A stretch of DNA of 64,000 nt from Leptospira dzoumogneensis (GTDB lineage Bacteria; Spirochaetota; Leptospiria; Leptospirales; Leptospiraceae), in contig NZ_RQHS01000018.1 in the NCBI RefSeq assembly GCF_004770895.1, forward strand, positions 521,856 through 585,855, in the 5' to 3' direction. A program made the position numbers and the translations under genes. The notes beneath the pieces are model-generated. The model did no database searches. It saw only the letters and a program-made list of their open reading frames with translations, and was not told where the DNA came from. Each line of letters starts with the position of its first letter. Position 1 is the first letter of the stretch. Of the stretch, positions 21,395 through 30,612 are shown piece by piece.

Positions 21395-21946
21395 ATGTCA
21401 TTTAAGAAAATAACCATCCTGGTTTCATCAATTCTTATCGCAGGTGTTTTACTCTTATTATTGGTACCTTCTTCTTCCAAGAATGCTGCCGTTTCTAATT
21501 CCGGGAAAAATGTTTTTTCCGAAGGTTTGTCTTCATTCTCAAATATACTCAGCCTCGGCTCCTTCTCCTCATCCAATGATGAAGAAGGACTTATACCTGC
21601 TTCTCTCTTAAGAAATGAAACTCCTGACAATCTATACTGGGTTGCCGTAGCAACTCCAAGAGATGCCGCAGAAATGAAAGCCCAAAATGAGCTAAGAGAA
21701 GATTGGGCGGCTCTTTACGGAAAGATTTACTCCAATAAGGCGACTCGAAAAGAGATAGATGAGTATTTTACGGCTCAAATCAAACTACATGAAGATCAAT
21801 TAGAATTATTGAAGATCATGGAGGATCGTTATCCGGAACGTTTGAACGACGATTCGAGAAGAATGATCCTGGCCGGCAAGGAACTATATGCTAAAAAGTT
21901 AAAAAACGTAAAAGATGAATATGAAAAACACATAAACCAAAAATAG
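21395..21946 (+). CDS. membrane-anchored partner protein, copy A
   Basis: 183 residues. An N-terminal membrane helix or uncleaved signal (ITILVSSILIAGVLLLLLVP) is followed by a Ser-rich segment (GKNVFSEGLSSFSN) and a charged helical C-terminal domain containing ETPDNLYWVAVATP, ATRKEIDEY and ERYPERLNDDSRRMILAGKEL. A paralogue with the same layout lies at 26748. Both directly precede an M19-like gene, here by 14 bases, so the pair probably works together at the envelope. ATG 21395 chosen because the membrane helix follows directly and the promoter fits. I recognise no family. Confidence 0.8.
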   Translation: MSFKKITILVSSILIAGVLLLLLVPSSSKNAAVSNSGKNVFSEGLSSFSNILSLGSFSSSNDEEGLIPASLLRNETPDNLYWVAVATPRDAAEMKAQNELREDWAALYGKIYSNKATRKEIDEYFTAQIKLHEDQLELLKIMEDRYPERLNDDSRRMILAGKELYAKKLKNVKDEYEKHINQK

Positions 21947-21960
21947 ATTTGGAGAGAATT

Positions 21961-24180
21961 ATGAATTATCGGTCAATACGAAGGTCCGTATTCGGCTTCG
22001 TAGTATGTACGATGTTTTTCGCAGGAAGTGTATCCGTATTTGCGGATCCTTATTGGGGAACATTCAAAAAGGATAGCTGTACGTCGATTTTCCCTGGCAA
22101 ACGCCAGTATTCAGCAATCCTTTACGGGATCCCTTCGGGCCAAAGCTGGGAAACTACCTGTGCAAATATGGGAGCAACCATTAACGGCCAAGTATTTACT
22201 AAGCCTAGTCGTTGTAAGAACACCGGTTTAAATATGTGGGGAGAATTCGATGTACTAGACGACTCCTGCGAAGCAAACTGGTCTGCAACAGATGACGGCG
22301 GAGCATATAACTGGACTCATAAGAATGACGGCTGCCAGACTTCTGGAACTTACGCGGGTAAAAGAAAATATTCTTCCCGTATTTGGAACGTAGTAGGTAT
22401 CACCTGGGAAGCTGCATGTGCTCAATTGCCCATCACAATCGCAGGTAAAACTTATACAACTCCTACAAAATGTGTGAATACCGGTACCACTGGAATGTGG
22501 GGAGAATGGTATGTTGCAGATTCAAGTTGTGAGTCCGCTCCAAAAGCGTATGCAAGAGGTGCCCAGGATTCTCTCAAAAGAACAGGAACTCTTTCAGGTT
22601 ATGTGGATCTTCATACTCACCCAATGGCTCACCTAGGTTTCGGAGGAGTAATCTTCCATGGTGCTCCTTATGGAGAACCGGCAACTGCGCTCGCAGATTG
22701 CCCTAGTATGTCTAACGAAGGCCACTCTGCAGGACACTCCAGAGTAGAAGCGATCGTTCAAGATGATATTATCGGAGCTCTACTTTCTACGGCAAAACAT
22801 GATAATAGAGGATACGCAAGTTTCCCTTATTGGCCCGCAAACAATAGCTACACTCACCAAACAATGTATTATGAGTGGATCAAACGTGCCTATGAAGGCG
22901 GCCTACGAACTATGGTTGTTCTTGCCGTGAACGGTGATTATATGTTCGGAGCAACAGACAACGGTCTTCCGGATATTATCAAAGGTATCGCTATTGCAAC
23001 TGATCCAGTTTATGATCTAAACGACATGAACACTTTACGTCGCCAGACCCAAGCAGTATACGATATGCAAACTTGGATCGATCAGAAAAGCGGTGGAGCG
23101 GGACTCGGATGGTTCCGTATAGTAAAATCTCCTTCGGAAGCACAAAGTGTGATCGCTGCAGGTAAATTAGCAGTAGTTTTAGGTGCGGAAGTAGATTACC
23201 TAGTAGATTGTACTACCACAACTTGTACGGATTCAATGATCACCCAAGGTGTCCAAGCAATGTATGACGCAGGTTTACGTTATATATTCCCGATCCACTT
23301 GAAAACAAACGGATTCGGTGGAGCTGGTCTCTATAATATCCTGGGAAGCGGGACAAAGTATGACTGTAAACATTACGGACAAGATTGTAACGTAGCAGGT
23401 TTAACTTCTTACGGACCTAAGATCATGAAAGCGCTAATGCAAAAGGGGATGATCATCGATGTGGGTCACATGTCCGCAAGATCCTTGGAAGGAGCTTTAA
23501 CTTACGCAGAGCAACAATCTTATCCAGGTATCGTTACCGGTCACACAGGTGTATATGATATGGCGAATAAAGGAAATCGTCATGAGGCAAATCCAACAGG
23601 AGCAGCTCTGAAACGTATCATCGCATTAGGTGGAATGATCGGACTGATCCCAGGACAAGGAAACTTGGACGAAGTAGGTGAGTGGAGACAGAACTCCGAC
23701 GGTTCTTATATCTCTCACGCCTGTGGGGGAACCACCCAGACATTTGCACAATCCTATCAGTATCTTAGAAATCTGATCGGAGACCAAGCATATGACGGAA
23801 GAATTTCAGTCGGAACCGACTTTAACGGATTCGCTCATATGCCTGGACCTCGTTATGGAACTCGTGCATGTCCAGGAGGAGTGTCTACAATCACTCAACC
23901 TGATTCCGCTAAAGTAGGATATCCATTTGCTCCGGATGCTTCCATTAGAAAAGCTGCAACTCTTTCAGCTTTACCTTCTCTTGGAAAATATACTTTCGGG
24001 AACAGGACATTCGACTTCAATACGGAAGGTGCGGCTCATATCGGACTTATGCCTGACTTCTTCGAAGATTTAAGACAGCAAGGACTCAAACGTTCCGATC
24101 TGGAACCGGTGTATCGTTCCGCTGACTTCTTCGCTACTATGTGGCAAAATGCAGTCACAAGAGGTGCAAGTATCCAATAA
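21961..24180 (+). CDS. exported M19/amidohydrolase-like protein with two four-Cys domains, copy A
   Basis: 739 residues with a signal peptide ending ...SVSVFA before DPYWG (cleavage near residue 28). Two tandem repeats follow (about 29-105 and 115-192), each with four Cys at near-equal spacing (C-x26-C-x17-C-x17-C and C-x27-C-x17-C-x18-C) and the shared words GKR(Q/K)YS, W..(T/A)C, MWGE. The catalytic part resembles membrane dipeptidase M19: DLHTHP (H218, H220), an LGAEVDYL Glu, IDVGHMS, VTGHTG...RHEANPTGAALKRI..GGMIGL, GTDFNGF. The first motif is HxH rather than the HxD usual in M19, as in other amidohydrolases. Start ATG 21961 follows GGAG. Substrate unknown. Confidence 0.85.
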   Translation: MNYRSIRRSVFGFVVCTMFFAGSVSVFADPYWGTFKKDSCTSIFPGKRQYSAILYGIPSGQSWETTCANMGATINGQVFTKPSRCKNTGLNMWGEFDVLDDSCEANWSATDDGGAYNWTHKNDGCQTSGTYAGKRKYSSRIWNVVGITWEAACAQLPITIAGKTYTTPTKCVNTGTTGMWGEWYVADSSCESAPKAYARGAQDSLKRTGTLSGYVDLHTHPMAHLGFGGVIFHGAPYGEPATALADCPSMSNEGHSAGHSRVEAIVQDDIIGALLSTAKHDNRGYASFPYWPANNSYTHQTMYYEWIKRAYEGGLRTMVVLAVNGDYMFGATDNGLPDIIKGIAIATDPVYDLNDMNTLRRQTQAVYDMQTWIDQKSGGAGLGWFRIVKSPSEAQSVIAAGKLAVVLGAEVDYLVDCTTTTCTDSMITQGVQAMYDAGLRYIFPIHLKTNGFGGAGLYNILGSGTKYDCKHYGQDCNVAGLTSYGPKIMKALMQKGMIIDVGHMSARSLEGALTYAEQQSYPGIVTGHTGVYDMANKGNRHEANPTGAALKRIIALGGMIGLIPGQGNLDEVGEWRQNSDGSYISHACGGTTQTFAQSYQYLRNLIGDQAYDGRISVGTDFNGFAHMPGPRYGTRACPGGVSTITQPDSAKVGYPFAPDASIRKAATLSALPSLGKYTFGNRTFDFNTEGAAHIGLMPDFFEDLRQQGLKRSDLEPVYRSADFFATMWQNAVTRGASIQ

Positions 24181-24207
24181 AGAAATCTAACGAAATAGAT
24201 TTTTCTT

Positions 24208-24237
24208 AAGCCCGCCTAACCCTGCGGGCTTTTTTTA
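24208..24237 (+). terminator. terminator after first M19-like gene
   Basis: AAGCCCGC and GCGGGCTT form an 8-bp stem with an 8-base loop followed by a T run. Confidence 0.88.
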
Positions 24238-24288
24238 CTTACTTGAAAATTGGGGATTTTGCCGGCCTGCGAATGCGTTCCGAGTTTT

Positions 24289-24996
24289 TCAACCCAGCAT
24301 ATCTTTTAGAGTATTATAATTTGATCTGGACAGGGCAACTTCTGCGGAATCGCCTAGAAGGACTTTGAAATGATTTCCTTTTCCATGAAGTATCTTTTTT
24401 ACTTCGGATAGATTGATAATAAAAGATCTATGAGAACGGAAGAAATCCGAATTGAGTTCTGCCAGAACGGATTCCATTGTTTTACGGATCAGTTCTTTGC
24501 GGCCGGACTTAAGATGGATCTCGGTAAAATTACCGGATGCTTCTAAGTATAGAATGTCTTGAAAGCGGATCACTTCTATCATCCCATCTTTCTTTAAGGA
24601 GATACTATTCTTACGCATAGAATCCGCTTTAGAAGCCGAGGCAGACTTCATACGATCTATTGCTGCAATAAATCTTTCTCTAGTGAATGGTTTTGCCACA
24701 AAATCCAATACTCCGAAATCAAATGCACTTACTGCATTTTGTTTATCCGAAGAGATCACTATCGTATAGAATGAATCTTTTTCAGGAAGTTTTAGTATCT
24801 CATAACCTGATTGTCCTTTTAGATTGATATCCAAAAGTAGAAGGTCTATAGGATTTTCCTTTATACTATATAAAGCAGGAGTCAATTCATCGAATGTTTT
24901 GAGAGAGACTAGGCTTTTTCCGAATGCCTCTCTGCAATAATGCTGGATGGTCCTTGCCATCAGCTTATCATCCTCAACTAGAACCGCTCTCACCAT
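24289..24996 (-). CDS. LytTR-family response regulator
   Basis: 235 residues. The N-terminal receiver domain has acidic pair E8/D9-D10, phospho-acceptor D56 (LLLLDINLKG) and the conserved Lys in FVAKPF. The C-terminal LytTR DNA-binding domain (about 140-235) shows IRFQDILYLEASGNFTEIHL, FFRSHRSFIINLSEVK. Lies 33 bases after the histidine kinase on the same strand, so the two form a two-component system. It sits between the two M19 modules, which are candidate targets. Confidence 0.93.
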   Translation of the reverse strand: MVRAVLVEDDKLMARTIQHYCREAFGKSLVSLKTFDELTPALYSIKENPIDLLLLDINLKGQSGYEILKLPEKDSFYTIVISSDKQNAVSAFDFGVLDFVAKPFTRERFIAAIDRMKSASASKADSMRKNSISLKKDGMIEVIRFQDILYLEASGNFTEIHLKSGRKELIRKTMESVLAELNSDFFRSHRSFIINLSEVKKILHGKGNHFKVLLGDSAEVALSRSNYNTLKDMLG

Positions 24997-25029
24997 GCTT
25001 AGCGAGTTCTATAAAAAAATATCAGACGG

Positions 25030-26553
25030 TCAATCTGAAATTTTCATTTTAGAAAATAGAAGTGTGAATGTCGCACCTTGTCCAGGATTACTTTCCAAAC
25101 TGATCTTTGCGCCGAGTAGTTCTACTAGTCTATGAACCGCATAAAGTCCTACACCACTAGATGGTTCGTTGCCGGTAGGCTTAGCAGAGAGTCGAGTGAA
25201 TCTGGAGAATAAAAGTTTTTTATCCTCATCAGTGAATCCTTTTCCTTCGTCCCTGATCTGGATCTGTATAAAATCGCCATTCTCCTTTATCAATTTAGAA
25301 TGGATGAATATAGCCCCGCCTGGAGGAGAATATTTTACCGCATTTGAAACCAAATTATCTAAAATACTCGCTACTGCTTTCCTATCCGAACGGATCTTTA
25401 GATCTTCCTTATCAAATTGAGTATGGAATTTTATTCTTTTGAGAGAAGCTTGGTAATCGAAGTTTTGGATAGTAGATCTTATATAAGAATTTAGATTAAA
25501 AACATCATAATCTATCTTAATATTCTCAAAACCGGAAGCAGCGATCCCGACAAGATCATCGATATGCCCCAGAATTTTTCTGGAAGAACTTTCTATATCG
25601 GTAAGGATCTCCTTCTTCTCCTTATCCGAAAACGATTTTAGATTTTTACGTAGGATCGTACTAATACTCATGATCCCTGAAAGTGGGCTTTTTAGATCAT
25701 GGACTGCAATACTGATCATATCACTTTTATTCGTATCTTCTTCCCTTAATCTTTCATTCAAACGAATGATCCTTTGGGTTTTAAGATAAGTATTCGCCAA
25801 AGTTAAGAAGGATACACGATCAAAAATTAGGATCAAAAACAAGGTAACGAGTGGGTTTTGTATAAGTACAGGCTCTCTATTCCCGCTATAATAAATAAAA
25901 CCGTATAGGATCGCATAATTGATCGTATAGATAAAATACTTAGTATGGTCCGGAAATCTAAACATGATCGCCACACTGAACATAGCAGTGGAGAAGAGTG
26001 AAATTTCAGGAAGCCTGGGAAAAACAACAACAGTGATACAAGTCCCGGTCAGGGAAAGAAGAAGTACCCCGATCCTACAAAACAACTTGATCCGATCCAG
26101 ATCCGCTCTATGCAAACGGCCCGAATTCAAAAGTACATTCATTGTCAAAAAGACGGAATAAAATACAAGATCGAATAAAACGAATGAATTGTCCTTAGCA
26201 TCCGAAAATGCGTCCACCAGATCATAGAATGCAAACGGTAAAATGATGATAGGAAGGATCAGATACACATATCTGAGTACGATCAGAATTTCCAGATAAG
26301 CGTTTCGGGTAAATACCGGGGCAAAATTTACGGAAGAAAGTATCTTTGCCTTTCTATACTGCCTAAGTGCAAAACGATAATTAAGCCCGAAAAGAAACCG
26401 AAGTAACGCCTGCATATTTCCAAATTTATCCCTTTCCCTTTTAAAAAACTCCCTTTTTTGCCCGATCATTCGATTTAGGAAAACTAGTGAAAAAACTTTG
26501 TCAAAAAGATGATTTAGAAAAGCCATAAATTCCAGAGAAAAGAATGTACTCAT
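25030..26553 (-). CDS. membrane sensor histidine kinase
   Basis: About 507 residues. Roughly six membrane helices fill residues 90-255 and there is no clear periplasmic sensor domain, so it may sense a membrane or intramembrane signal. The kinase core has H box SIAVHDLKSPLSG (His near 285), N box DNLVSNAVKYSPPGG, G1 DEGKGF and G2 SSGVGLYAVHRL. The start is uncertain: ATG 26553 is used here, ATG 26526 has a slightly better spaced Gly-rich signal, and TTG 26571 is in frame. A HisKA-type kinase with a LytTR regulator is an uncommon pairing. Confidence 0.9.
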   Translation of the reverse strand: MSTFFSLEFMAFLNHLFDKVFSLVFLNRMIGQKREFFKRERDKFGNMQALLRFLFGLNYRFALRQYRKAKILSSVNFAPVFTRNAYLEILIVLRYVYLILPIIILPFAFYDLVDAFSDAKDNSFVLFDLVFYSVFLTMNVLLNSGRLHRADLDRIKLFCRIGVLLLSLTGTCITVVVFPRLPEISLFSTAMFSVAIMFRFPDHTKYFIYTINYAILYGFIYYSGNREPVLIQNPLVTLFLILIFDRVSFLTLANTYLKTQRIIRLNERLREEDTNKSDMISIAVHDLKSPLSGIMSISTILRKNLKSFSDKEKKEILTDIESSSRKILGHIDDLVGIAASGFENIKIDYDVFNLNSYIRSTIQNFDYQASLKRIKFHTQFDKEDLKIRSDRKAVASILDNLVSNAVKYSPPGGAIFIHSKLIKENGDFIQIQIRDEGKGFTDEDKKLLFSRFTRLSAKPTGNEPSSGVGLYAVHRLVELLGAKISLESNPGQGATFTLLFSKMKISD

Positions 26554-26709
26554 CTCCAAGAATACAAGCAATTATCATAGTACCACTCGTTCTAGTTTAT
26601 AATTTTATGACTTAAGTACCGATTTTTTATCCTTCTTTTGCTTTGCAAAAATAATAGAGCGCGTTTCCGAATATTTATAACATTTTTCTAATAAATCATT
26701 ACAAAGAAT

Positions 26710-26738
26710 TTGCATAATGGAACGAAATGTAATATACT
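26710..26738 (+). promoter_or_regulatory. sigma-70-like promoter of second M19 module
   Basis: TTGCAT (26710-26715), 17 bases, TATACT (26733-26738). The ATG of the downstream gene is at 26748, ten bases past the -10 box, with no Shine-Dalgarno between, so the transcript is probably leaderless. The same -35 hexamer and spacer length occur before the first module. Confidence 0.6.
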
Positions 26739-26747
26739 GTTCGCCCG

Positions 26748-27293
26748 ATGCTATCTAAGAAAAACGCATTACTGGCTTCTGCTGCTTTTGTTGTAGTTGT
26801 TCTCATTTTTATTTTCACTAGAAGCCAGGACGGAGCTGCTCAATCCTCTTCCAAAAATATTTTTTCAGAAGGGCTCTCTATCTTCTCCGGATTTATAGGT
26901 TCGGGAACTTCTTCTTCTAACTATAACGAAGATAACGCGGTTGTCTCCGCTTCTCTATTAAAGAGTGAAACTCCGGATAATCTATATTGGGTGGCTGTTG
27001 CCACTCCCCAAGATGCCGGAGAGAAAAAAGCACAAGAAGAACTTTTAGAATCTTGGGCGACATTGTACGGAAAAATTTACTCCGGAAAAGCGACCCGCAA
27101 AGAAATCGATGAATATTATAAAGCACAGATAAAACTCCAGGAGGACCAACTGGAACTATTGCGCTTGATGGAAGAAAGATATCCAGAGCGCCTTGATGAC
27201 GAAAAACGCAGAATGATCCTAGCCGGCAAAGAACTGTACGGCCAAAAGCTGAAAAACGTAACCGAAGAATACAAAAAACATATAAATAAGTAA
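26748..27293 (+). CDS. membrane-anchored partner protein, copy B
   Basis: 181 residues, paralogue of the protein at 21395 with the same order: N-terminal membrane helix (LLASAAFVVVVLIFIFT), Ser-rich stretch with KNIFSEGLSIFSGF, then SETPDNLYWVAVATPQDA, ATRKEIDEYYKAQIKLQEDQL and ERYPERLDDEKRRMILAGKEL. The C-terminal 110 residues are much better conserved between copies than the linker. It lies 16 bases before the second M19-like gene. No known family recognised. Confidence 0.8.
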   Translation: MLSKKNALLASAAFVVVVLIFIFTRSQDGAAQSSSKNIFSEGLSIFSGFIGSGTSSSNYNEDNAVVSASLLKSETPDNLYWVAVATPQDAGEKKAQEELLESWATLYGKIYSGKATRKEIDEYYKAQIKLQEDQLELLRLMEERYPERLDDEKRRMILAGKELYGQKLKNVTEEYKKHINK

Positions 27294-27309
27294 GTAGGGA
27301 GAGATACGT

Positions 27310-29529
27310 ATGAAAAGTCGGTCTTTTTTACGAGGGCCTGCGTTATGCGTCGTATTCCTGGCTGTTTTTGCTACGAGTACGTCCATATTTGGCGATCCAT
27401 ATTGGGGAACATTTAAGAAGGATAGTTGCACTGCAATTTTTCCTGGGAAACGTCAATATTCAGCGATCCTTTATGGGATCCCATCCGGCCAAAGCTGGGA
27501 AACAACCTGTGCCAATATGGGAGCAACCATTAACGGCCAAACGTTTACTAAGCCAAGTCGCTGTAAGAACACTGGATTCAATATGTGGGGAGAATTCGAT
27601 CTGATCGACGATTCCTGCGAAGCGAACTGGGCAGCACCTGACGAAGGCGGGATCTATAACTACACCCATAAGAATGATGGCTGCCAATCGTCAGGTACTT
27701 ATGCAGGTAAAAGAAAGTATTCTTCACGTTTATGGAATATAGTAGGTAGTTGGGAAGACGCATGTTCTAAAATGCCGATTACTATCGCAGGTAAAACGTA
27801 TACCACACCTCATAGATGCGTGAACACTGGTGGAGCCACAGGAATGTGGGGAGAATGGTATGTTGCAGACTCAAGTTGTGAAACTGCTCCACAAGCTTAC
27901 TCAAGAGGAGCGAACGATTCTCTCAAGAGAACCGGAACTCTTTCGGGTTATGTGGATCTTCATACACACCCAATGGCAAATTTAGGTTTTGGTGGAGTGA
28001 TCTTCCATGGTTCTCCATTCGGACCGCCCGCAACTGCATTAGCGGATTGCCCAAGTACTTCGGACGAAGGACATTCGGCAGGACACTCTAGGGTAGAAGC
28101 AATCGTTCAAGACGATATTATCGGAGCATTATTAGGAACCGCTCGTCACGATAATAGAGGATATGCAGGTTTTCCTTATTGGCCTGCGAACAATAGTTAC
28201 ACTCACCAAACCATGTATTATGAATGGATCAAACGTGCCTATGAAGGCGGGATGAGAGCCATGGTAGTACTCGCAGTCAATGGTGATTATATGTTCGGAG
28301 CGACAGATAACGGACTTCCGGATATCATCAAAGGAATAGCGATTGCTACCGATCCGGTTTATGACCTAAATGATATGAACACTTTGCGTAGACAAACCCA
28401 AGCAGTATACGATATGCAGGCTTGGATCGATGCACAAAGCGGCGGTCCAGGACAAGGTTGGTTCCGTATCGTAAAAACTCCTGCAGAAGCACAGAGTGTG
28501 ATCTCCGGCGGTAAACTCGCAGTGGTTTTAGGTGCGGAAGTAGACTACCTAGTAGATTGTACAGGAAGTAACTGTAACGATTCTATGATCACACAAGGTG
28601 TACAAGAATTATATGATCTTGGATTACGTTATGTGTTCCCAATCCACTTGAAAACAAACGGATTCGGTGGAGCTGGTCTCTATAATATCCTGGGAAGCGG
28701 GACCAAGTATGACTGTAAACACTATGGACAGGATTGTAATACTGCTGGTCTCACCACTTACGGACAAAAGGTCCTAAGAGAGTTGATGAAAAAAGGAATG
28801 ATCATCGACGTAGGCCATATGTCCGCAAAATCTCTGGACGGAGCGATTACCTTTGCCGAACAACAATCATATCCGGGTATCGTAACAGGTCACACCGGTG
28901 TATATGATATGGCGAATAAAGGAAATCGTCACGAGGCAAACCCGACAGGAGCTGCACTCAAACGTATCAGTACCTTAGGTGGAATGATCGGGCTTATTAC
29001 CGGACAAGGAAATCTGGAAGAAGTAGGTGAGTGGAGACAGAATAGTGACGGCTCGTATATCGCACATGCTTGCGGTGGAACCAGCCAAACATTCGCCCAG
29101 TCTTACCAATATCTTAAAAATCTAATAGGTGATCCTGCTTATGACGGAAGGATCGCTATCGGAACGGATTTTAACGGATTTGCTCATATGCCTGGACCTC
29201 GTTATGGAACTCGTGCTTGTCCTGGAGGATCTTCAGTCATTGCACAGCCTGAGACTTCTAAAGTAGGATATCCATTCTCTCCGGACTCTTCCATTAGATT
29301 AGCTGCAACTCTTGCTGCTTCTCCTTCTCTTGGAAAATACTCCTTCGGGAATAGAACATTCGACTTCAATACGGAAGGTGCCTCCCATATAGGGCTCATG
29401 CCTGACTTCTTTGAAGACTTAAGACAACAGGGACTCAAACGTTCCGATCTGGAACCGGTCTATAGATCCGCAGACTTCTTCACTACAATGTGGCAGAACG
29501 CGGTAAATAGAAGCGGAAGTATCCAGTAA
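27310..29529 (+). CDS. exported M19/amidohydrolase-like protein with two four-Cys domains, copy B
   Basis: 739 residues, same length and domain order as copy A at 21961 and closely similar throughout: signal peptide ending TSIFG, two four-Cys repeats, then the M19-like domain with DLHTHP, LGAEVDYLVD, IDVGHMS, VTGHTG and GTDFNGF. Differences concentrate in the signal peptide and the second Cys repeat (one residue shorter at GSWEDAC, one longer at GGATGMW). A 62-base tract is identical between the copies. Substrate unknown; the M19 family cleaves dipeptides and some beta-lactams, but the HxH variant makes direct transfer of that function unsafe. Confidence 0.85.
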   Translation: MKSRSFLRGPALCVVFLAVFATSTSIFGDPYWGTFKKDSCTAIFPGKRQYSAILYGIPSGQSWETTCANMGATINGQTFTKPSRCKNTGFNMWGEFDLIDDSCEANWAAPDEGGIYNYTHKNDGCQSSGTYAGKRKYSSRLWNIVGSWEDACSKMPITIAGKTYTTPHRCVNTGGATGMWGEWYVADSSCETAPQAYSRGANDSLKRTGTLSGYVDLHTHPMANLGFGGVIFHGSPFGPPATALADCPSTSDEGHSAGHSRVEAIVQDDIIGALLGTARHDNRGYAGFPYWPANNSYTHQTMYYEWIKRAYEGGMRAMVVLAVNGDYMFGATDNGLPDIIKGIAIATDPVYDLNDMNTLRRQTQAVYDMQAWIDAQSGGPGQGWFRIVKTPAEAQSVISGGKLAVVLGAEVDYLVDCTGSNCNDSMITQGVQELYDLGLRYVFPIHLKTNGFGGAGLYNILGSGTKYDCKHYGQDCNTAGLTTYGQKVLRELMKKGMIIDVGHMSAKSLDGAITFAEQQSYPGIVTGHTGVYDMANKGNRHEANPTGAALKRISTLGGMIGLITGQGNLEEVGEWRQNSDGSYIAHACGGTSQTFAQSYQYLKNLIGDPAYDGRIAIGTDFNGFAHMPGPRYGTRACPGGSSVIAQPETSKVGYPFSPDSSIRLAATLAASPSLGKYSFGNRTFDFNTEGASHIGLMPDFFEDLRQQGLKRSDLEPVYRSADFFTTMWQNAVNRSGSIQ

Positions 29530-29537
29530 ATTAAGAA

Positions 29538-29565
29538 GGGCCCGCCGCTAAGCGGGCCTTTTTGT
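29538..29565 (+). terminator. terminator after second M19-like gene
   Basis: GGCCCGC and GCGGGCC form a stem with a 6-base loop followed by TTTTT. Confidence 0.85.
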
Positions 29566-29647
29566 ATCTATAAACTCTAAAAGAAAAAGTTTGGCCTTTG
29601 GAACTAAATGTGAAGAATAGGTTCTAAGATAAAAAGAGCTTATTTCC

Positions 29648-30130
29648 ATGAGGCTTTTATTGAACCTTAAAATTTTCACTCCTTCCTTATTCCTTTTACT
29701 GACGCTCGCATGTTCCAATAACGGAGACACAACTTCTACGGATGATACTGCCGCTAGCCTATTATACTCCGCTTACGGAGCCAGTTTTACTCCGGTTCCG
29801 ACAGGAGGATGTGCAGACTCGGCAGTTCCGACAATAGTCACCGGAGGAACCGCAACATTCTCCGGAGCAAGTTATTACTATTATTTCTATTCTTTTACCG
29901 GAAACGGCGCAACAAATACCTTCAACGTTAGTTTTACAAGTGGGGAAGCCGACTTGTGGATCGGCACGGAAAATTCAGTGCTGATCCCTACGGATTTTAG
30001 TCAGGTAGAAGTTAGAAGTGAGAATATAGGGACCGAATCCTATTCGGGGCTTAGTACTACGAACGGTTCCACCCGTTGTTTGGTCATTCCGGTCACAGAT
30101 GCCGGAACGATTACTTTGTCTGTACAGTGA
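29648..30130 (+). CDS. putative lipoprotein, unknown function
   Basis: 160 residues. Signal peptide with a good lipobox LTLAC at Cys22, then a Thr/Asp-rich linker (SNNGDTTSTDDTAAS). The rest is a small beta-rich domain (ATFSGASYYYYFYSFTGNGA; FNVSFTSGEADLWIGTENS) reminiscent of pre-peptidase C-terminal-like domains found in secreted proteins; that likeness is by eye only. Monocistronic between two terminator-like regions. Confidence 0.7.
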   Translation: MRLLLNLKIFTPSLFLLLTLACSNNGDTTSTDDTAASLLYSAYGASFTPVPTGGCADSAVPTIVTGGTATFSGASYYYYFYSFTGNGATNTFNVSFTSGEADLWIGTENSVLIPTDFSQVEVRSENIGTESYSGLSTTNGSTRCLVIPVTDAGTITLSVQ

Positions 30131-30243
30131 TCCCGGTTAAACCATTAGATCTATTTAGGAAATTAAAAATTTCTTAAATTTTCTTCTTGCTTTCCTGAAA
30201 TTAAAAATATACTTCCTCAGATTCTATTTTTGGAGCAAAACGA

Positions 30244-30612
30244 ATGGAAGAAAGTTCAGGTTCAGGAATCGGTTTAGTTATAACCGCGATCGTCTATATT
30301 GCGATCCTCGGAGTATTCCTATTTTCCTTCTGGAAAATTTTTGAAAAAGCAGGCAGACCCGGTTGGCAGGGAATTATTCCTATCTATAACCTTTATGTTT
30401 TAATGGAAATTGTCGGAAGACCCGGTTGGTGGTTCATCCTATTTTTCATTCCTTGCGTTGGTATCATCATCAGCATTCTTGTTGCTATCGATTTGGCTAA
30501 ATCATTCGGTAAAACTGCTGGCTATGCGGTACTTTTCATTTTCGGAATTGGATATCCAATATTAGCATTCTCCGATTCAAAATATGTGGGACCAGCTGCG
30601 AAATCAGCTTAA
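30244..30612 (+). CDS. DUF5684 family membrane protein
   Basis: 122 residues with GGAG upstream of ATG 30244. Three to four membrane helices and the repeated words AGRPGWQGIIPIYN and VGRPGWWFILFFIP, which are the DUF5684 signature (small membrane proteins sometimes annotated as signal-peptidase-like). Function is unknown. The 3' end overlaps the DUF2752 gene by 29 bases. Confidence 0.8.
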   Translation: MEESSGSGIGLVITAIVYIAILGVFLFSFWKIFEKAGRPGWQGIIPIYNLYVLMEIVGRPGWWFILFFIPCVGIIISILVAIDLAKSFGKTAGYAVLFIFGIGYPILAFSDSKYVGPAAKSA

